The translations under genes and the position numbers were made by a program. A stretch of DNA of 6,981 nt, taken from the NCBI GenBank assembly GCA_002684175.1, contig NYUU01000031.1, positions 1-6,981 of the forward strand, in the 5' to 3' direction. Source of the stretch: Synechococcus sp. CPC35. Its GTDB lineage: Bacteria > Cyanobacteriota > Cyanobacteriia > PCC-6307 > Cyanobiaceae. Below, piece by piece: positions 5,474 through 6,981 of the stretch. The notes beneath the pieces are model-generated. The model had not been told where the DNA came from, did not search any database, and was given only the letters and a program-made list of their open reading frames with translations. How positions within the stretch are numbered: the first letter of the stretch is position 1; each line of letters starts with the position of its first letter.

Positions 5474-5477
5474 AGCG

Positions 5478-6494
5478 ATGGGCCCTTCACTCCAAATCGA
5501 CCCTAAACACGAGCTGGTGATCGCCCTCGGTGATCCCGCTGGAATCGGCATGGAGGTGGTGCTGAAAGCTCTGGCCTCTCCTGATCTGCCCAAGTCTCTG
5601 CAACCTCTGCTGGTGGGTTGCCGATCCGGACTGATCAGCACCCATGCGAGGCTGCGAAGTCAGAGTGATGCGCCACTGGTTGATCCGCGGAACCTCCGGA
5701 TCGACGACCAACCACTCACGGAGAACATCCAACCGGGACACCCCACCGTGGCAGGGGCGTGCTCGGGCTTCCACTGGCTGACACGTGCTGTGGAGCAGCT
5801 GCAGAGCCGAGGGTCCCGGGCCCTGGTCACAGCACCGATCGCCAAACACCTTTGGCATGAAGCCGGACATCTCTACCCAGGTCAGACGGAACGTCTGGCG
5901 GAACTGGCTGGGACGGAACACAGCTCGATGCTGTTCACCGCCGTCTCGCCGCACAGTGGCTGGAGGCTGAACACCCTGCTGGCCACCACGCACATCCCCC
6001 TGGGCAAGGTGCCTGCGGCCTTGTCCCCGGAGCTGATCCGTCGCAAGCTGGATGTGCTGCTCAGGTTCTGCAGCCGCTTTGAACCCAACCCCCACCTGGT
6101 TGTGGCCGGTCTCAATCCCCACGCCGGCGAAGCGGGCAAGCTGGGTTGTGAAGAAGCCGAGTGGCTGACCCCGTTACTCAACGCGTGGCGTGAACAACAT
6201 CCTCTGATCCAGCTTGAAGGTCCCGTTCCACCGGACAGTTGCTGGCTCAACTCCGCCAGAGCCTGGCAGGACAGGACCAGGCCAGGCCCGGACGGCATCC
6301 TGGCTCTTTATCACGATCAGGGTCTGATCCCCGTGAAACTCCTGGCCTTTGATGCCGCCGTCAACACCACCCTGGAACTTCCTTTCCTGCGGACCTCTCC
6401 TGATCACGGCACAGCATTCGATATCGCATCACGGGGGATCGCCTGCCCGGACAGCATGATCGCCGCCATCCTCGCCGCCTGGAACCTGAGCTGA
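5478..6494 (+). CDS. pdxA: 4-hydroxythreonine-4-phosphate dehydrogenase
   Basis: PdxA oxidises 4-phosphohydroxy-L-threonine with NAD+ and the product decarboxylates to 3-amino-2-oxopropyl phosphate, which PdxJ joins with deoxyxylulose 5-phosphate to make pyridoxine 5'-phosphate. It is a cytoplasmic, metal-dependent homodimer. The 338 residues match the usual length. Visible family motifs: GDPAGIGMEV (18-27), TAPIAKH (118-124), and the three metal-binding histidines expected from the E. coli enzyme, H172 (ATTHIPLGK), H215 (GLNPHAGEAG) and H279 (YHDQGLIP), followed by RTSPDHGTAFDIA (305-317). The ATG at 5478 keeps the full first motif. The gene shares a five-prime junction with the 62-residue minus-strand gene, so its promoter must lie inside that gene. 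It ends two bases from the convergent accB. Confidence 0.96.
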   Translation: MGPSLQIDPKHELVIALGDPAGIGMEVVLKALASPDLPKSLQPLLVGCRSGLISTHARLRSQSDAPLVDPRNLRIDDQPLTENIQPGHPTVAGACSGFHWLTRAVEQLQSRGSRALVTAPIAKHLWHEAGHLYPGQTERLAELAGTEHSSMLFTAVSPHSGWRLNTLLATTHIPLGKVPAALSPELIRRKLDVLLRFCSRFEPNPHLVVAGLNPHAGEAGKLGCEEAEWLTPLLNAWREQHPLIQLEGPVPPDSCWLNSARAWQDRTRPGPDGILALYHDQGLIPVKLLAFDAAVNTTLELPFLRTSPDHGTAFDIASRGIACPDSMIAAILAAWNLS

Positions 6495-6496
6495 AC

Positions 6497-6958
6497 TCAG
6501 GCCGGTTTGACCCGCATCAGCACCTGGCCGAACTCAACCGGCATGCCGTTGTCGACAAGGATCTCAACCACTTCACCACTCACTTCCGATTCGAGTTCGT
6601 TCATCAGCTTCATCGCCTCGAGTATGCATACGGTCTGGCCGACATTGATACGACTGCCGACCTCAACAAAGGGCGCATCATCCGGTGACGGAGCTCGGTA
6701 GTAGGTCCCCACCATGGGAGCCGTGACCTCCAGCAGGTCTCCCCTTGTGGCGGTGGCAGCCGGCGGAGCCGACGCCGGCTCTGTCGCAACGACAGGAACT
6801 GCGGCAACAGGCGCAGGGGCAACGACAGACTGAACTGGCAGATTGCGACGGATTTCCAGCCGGAAGTCGTCACCCTCAAGCCTGAATTCCTGAATATCGC
6901 TCTCGCCAAGAGCATCCAGCAGTCGATGCAGTTGTTCGTGATCCAGCTGCATGGTCAT
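6497..6958 (-). CDS. accB: Biotin carboxyl carrier protein of acetyl-CoA carboxylase
   Basis: AccB carries the biotin that is carboxylated by AccC and then passes CO2 to acetyl-CoA on AccAD, giving malonyl-CoA for fatty-acid synthesis. The 153 residues show the standard layout: a helical N-terminal region (1-40), an Ala/Pro-rich flexible linker (about 46-71), and a biotinyl domain (77-152). The biotin site is Lys117 in EAMKLMNE (114-121), and the 'thumb' of bacterial BCCP is present (RAPSPDDAPFVEVG, 88-101). ATG 6958 is chosen because it overlaps the efp stop codon as ATGA, the usual sign of translational coupling; ATG 6952 would remove two residues. It is in an operon with efp and runs convergent to pdxA with a two-base gap. 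Confidence 0.96.
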   Translation of the reverse strand: MTMQLDHEQLHRLLDALGESDIQEFRLEGDDFRLEIRRNLPVQSVVAPAPVAAVPVVATEPASAPPAATATRGDLLEVTAPMVGTYYRAPSPDDAPFVEVGSRINVGQTVCILEAMKLMNELESEVSGEVVEILVDNGMPVEFGQVLMRVKPA

Positions 6959-6981
6959 CCGTTCTCGCGACCGAGGTAAGA
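6955..6981 (-). CDS. efp: Elongation factor P, C-terminal end only
   Basis: The minus strand enters from the right edge in frame with SYLGRENG and a TGA stop at 6955-6957. This matches the usual EF-P tail (a Tyr-Leu-Gly-Arg-type ending), and efp directly upstream of accB is a known order in cyanobacteria. EF-P relieves ribosome stalling at polyproline stretches. The stop overlaps the accB ATG by four bases (ATGA). Only eight residues are visible, so the call rests largely on gene order. Confidence 0.75.
   Translation of the reverse strand, partial: SYLGRENG

Noticed and set aside
5474..5641. Extension of the 62-residue gene upstream to 5641
   Set aside because: This region is fully antisense to the conserved pdxA start region and adds a leader unlike any membrane-protein N-terminus.

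Overview
The window looks like a piece of chromosome from a picocyanobacterium, most probably a marine Synechococcus or a close relative (Cyanobium type). This rests on three observations: the efp-accB pair beside pdxA and an SDR-type epimerase, an order I recall from marine Synechococcus; the moderately GC-rich, very tightly packed gene layout; and several small secreted or membrane proteins of a type I know only from cyanobacteria. I could not run any database search, so the species is an inference.

Layout, left to right. Positions 1-200 (minus) hold the 5' part of an unrecognised gene that runs off the left edge. It lies just downstream of a minus-strand coiled-coil protein (238-555). Then three plus-strand genes follow: a half-length AbrB-family membrane protein (638-1153), a small exported protein of a cyanobacterial unknown family (1240-1647), and a TPR-like lipoprotein whose start codon is a puzzle (ending at 2029). 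The lipoprotein gene collides tail to tail with a minus-strand SNF2-family helicase carrying a HARP-like N-terminus (1984-3597). A 151-bp AT-rich divergent spacer (3598-3748) separates the helicase from an HNH endonuclease (3749-4144, plus). A small minus-strand secreted or anchored protein (4148-4360) carries an in-frame 15-bp tandem repeat in its N-terminal part. It is followed by an NAD-dependent epimerase/dehydratase (4393-5334, plus), a 62-residue single-pass membrane protein (5285-5473, minus), pdxA for vitamin B6 synthesis (5478-6494, plus), accB for the biotin carboxyl carrier protein (6497-6958, minus) and the last nine codons of efp (6955-6981, minus).

The housekeeping part is ordinary: AccB feeds fatty-acid synthesis, PdxA makes the amino-ketone precursor of pyridoxal phosphate, and EF-P helps ribosomes through polyproline stretches. 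The more interesting part is the middle. The SNF2-HARP ATPase and the HNH nuclease are divergent neighbours, and together they carry the catalytic parts that eukaryotic ZRANB3 joins in one protein. This suggests, but does not prove, a shared role in DNA repair, fork processing or defence. Compaction is extreme: two convergent gene pairs overlap at their 3' ends, two others are separated by only 2-3 bp, and the 62-residue gene and pdxA have start codons four bases apart on opposite strands. I saw no tRNA, rRNA, CRISPR array, insertion sequence or prophage feature.
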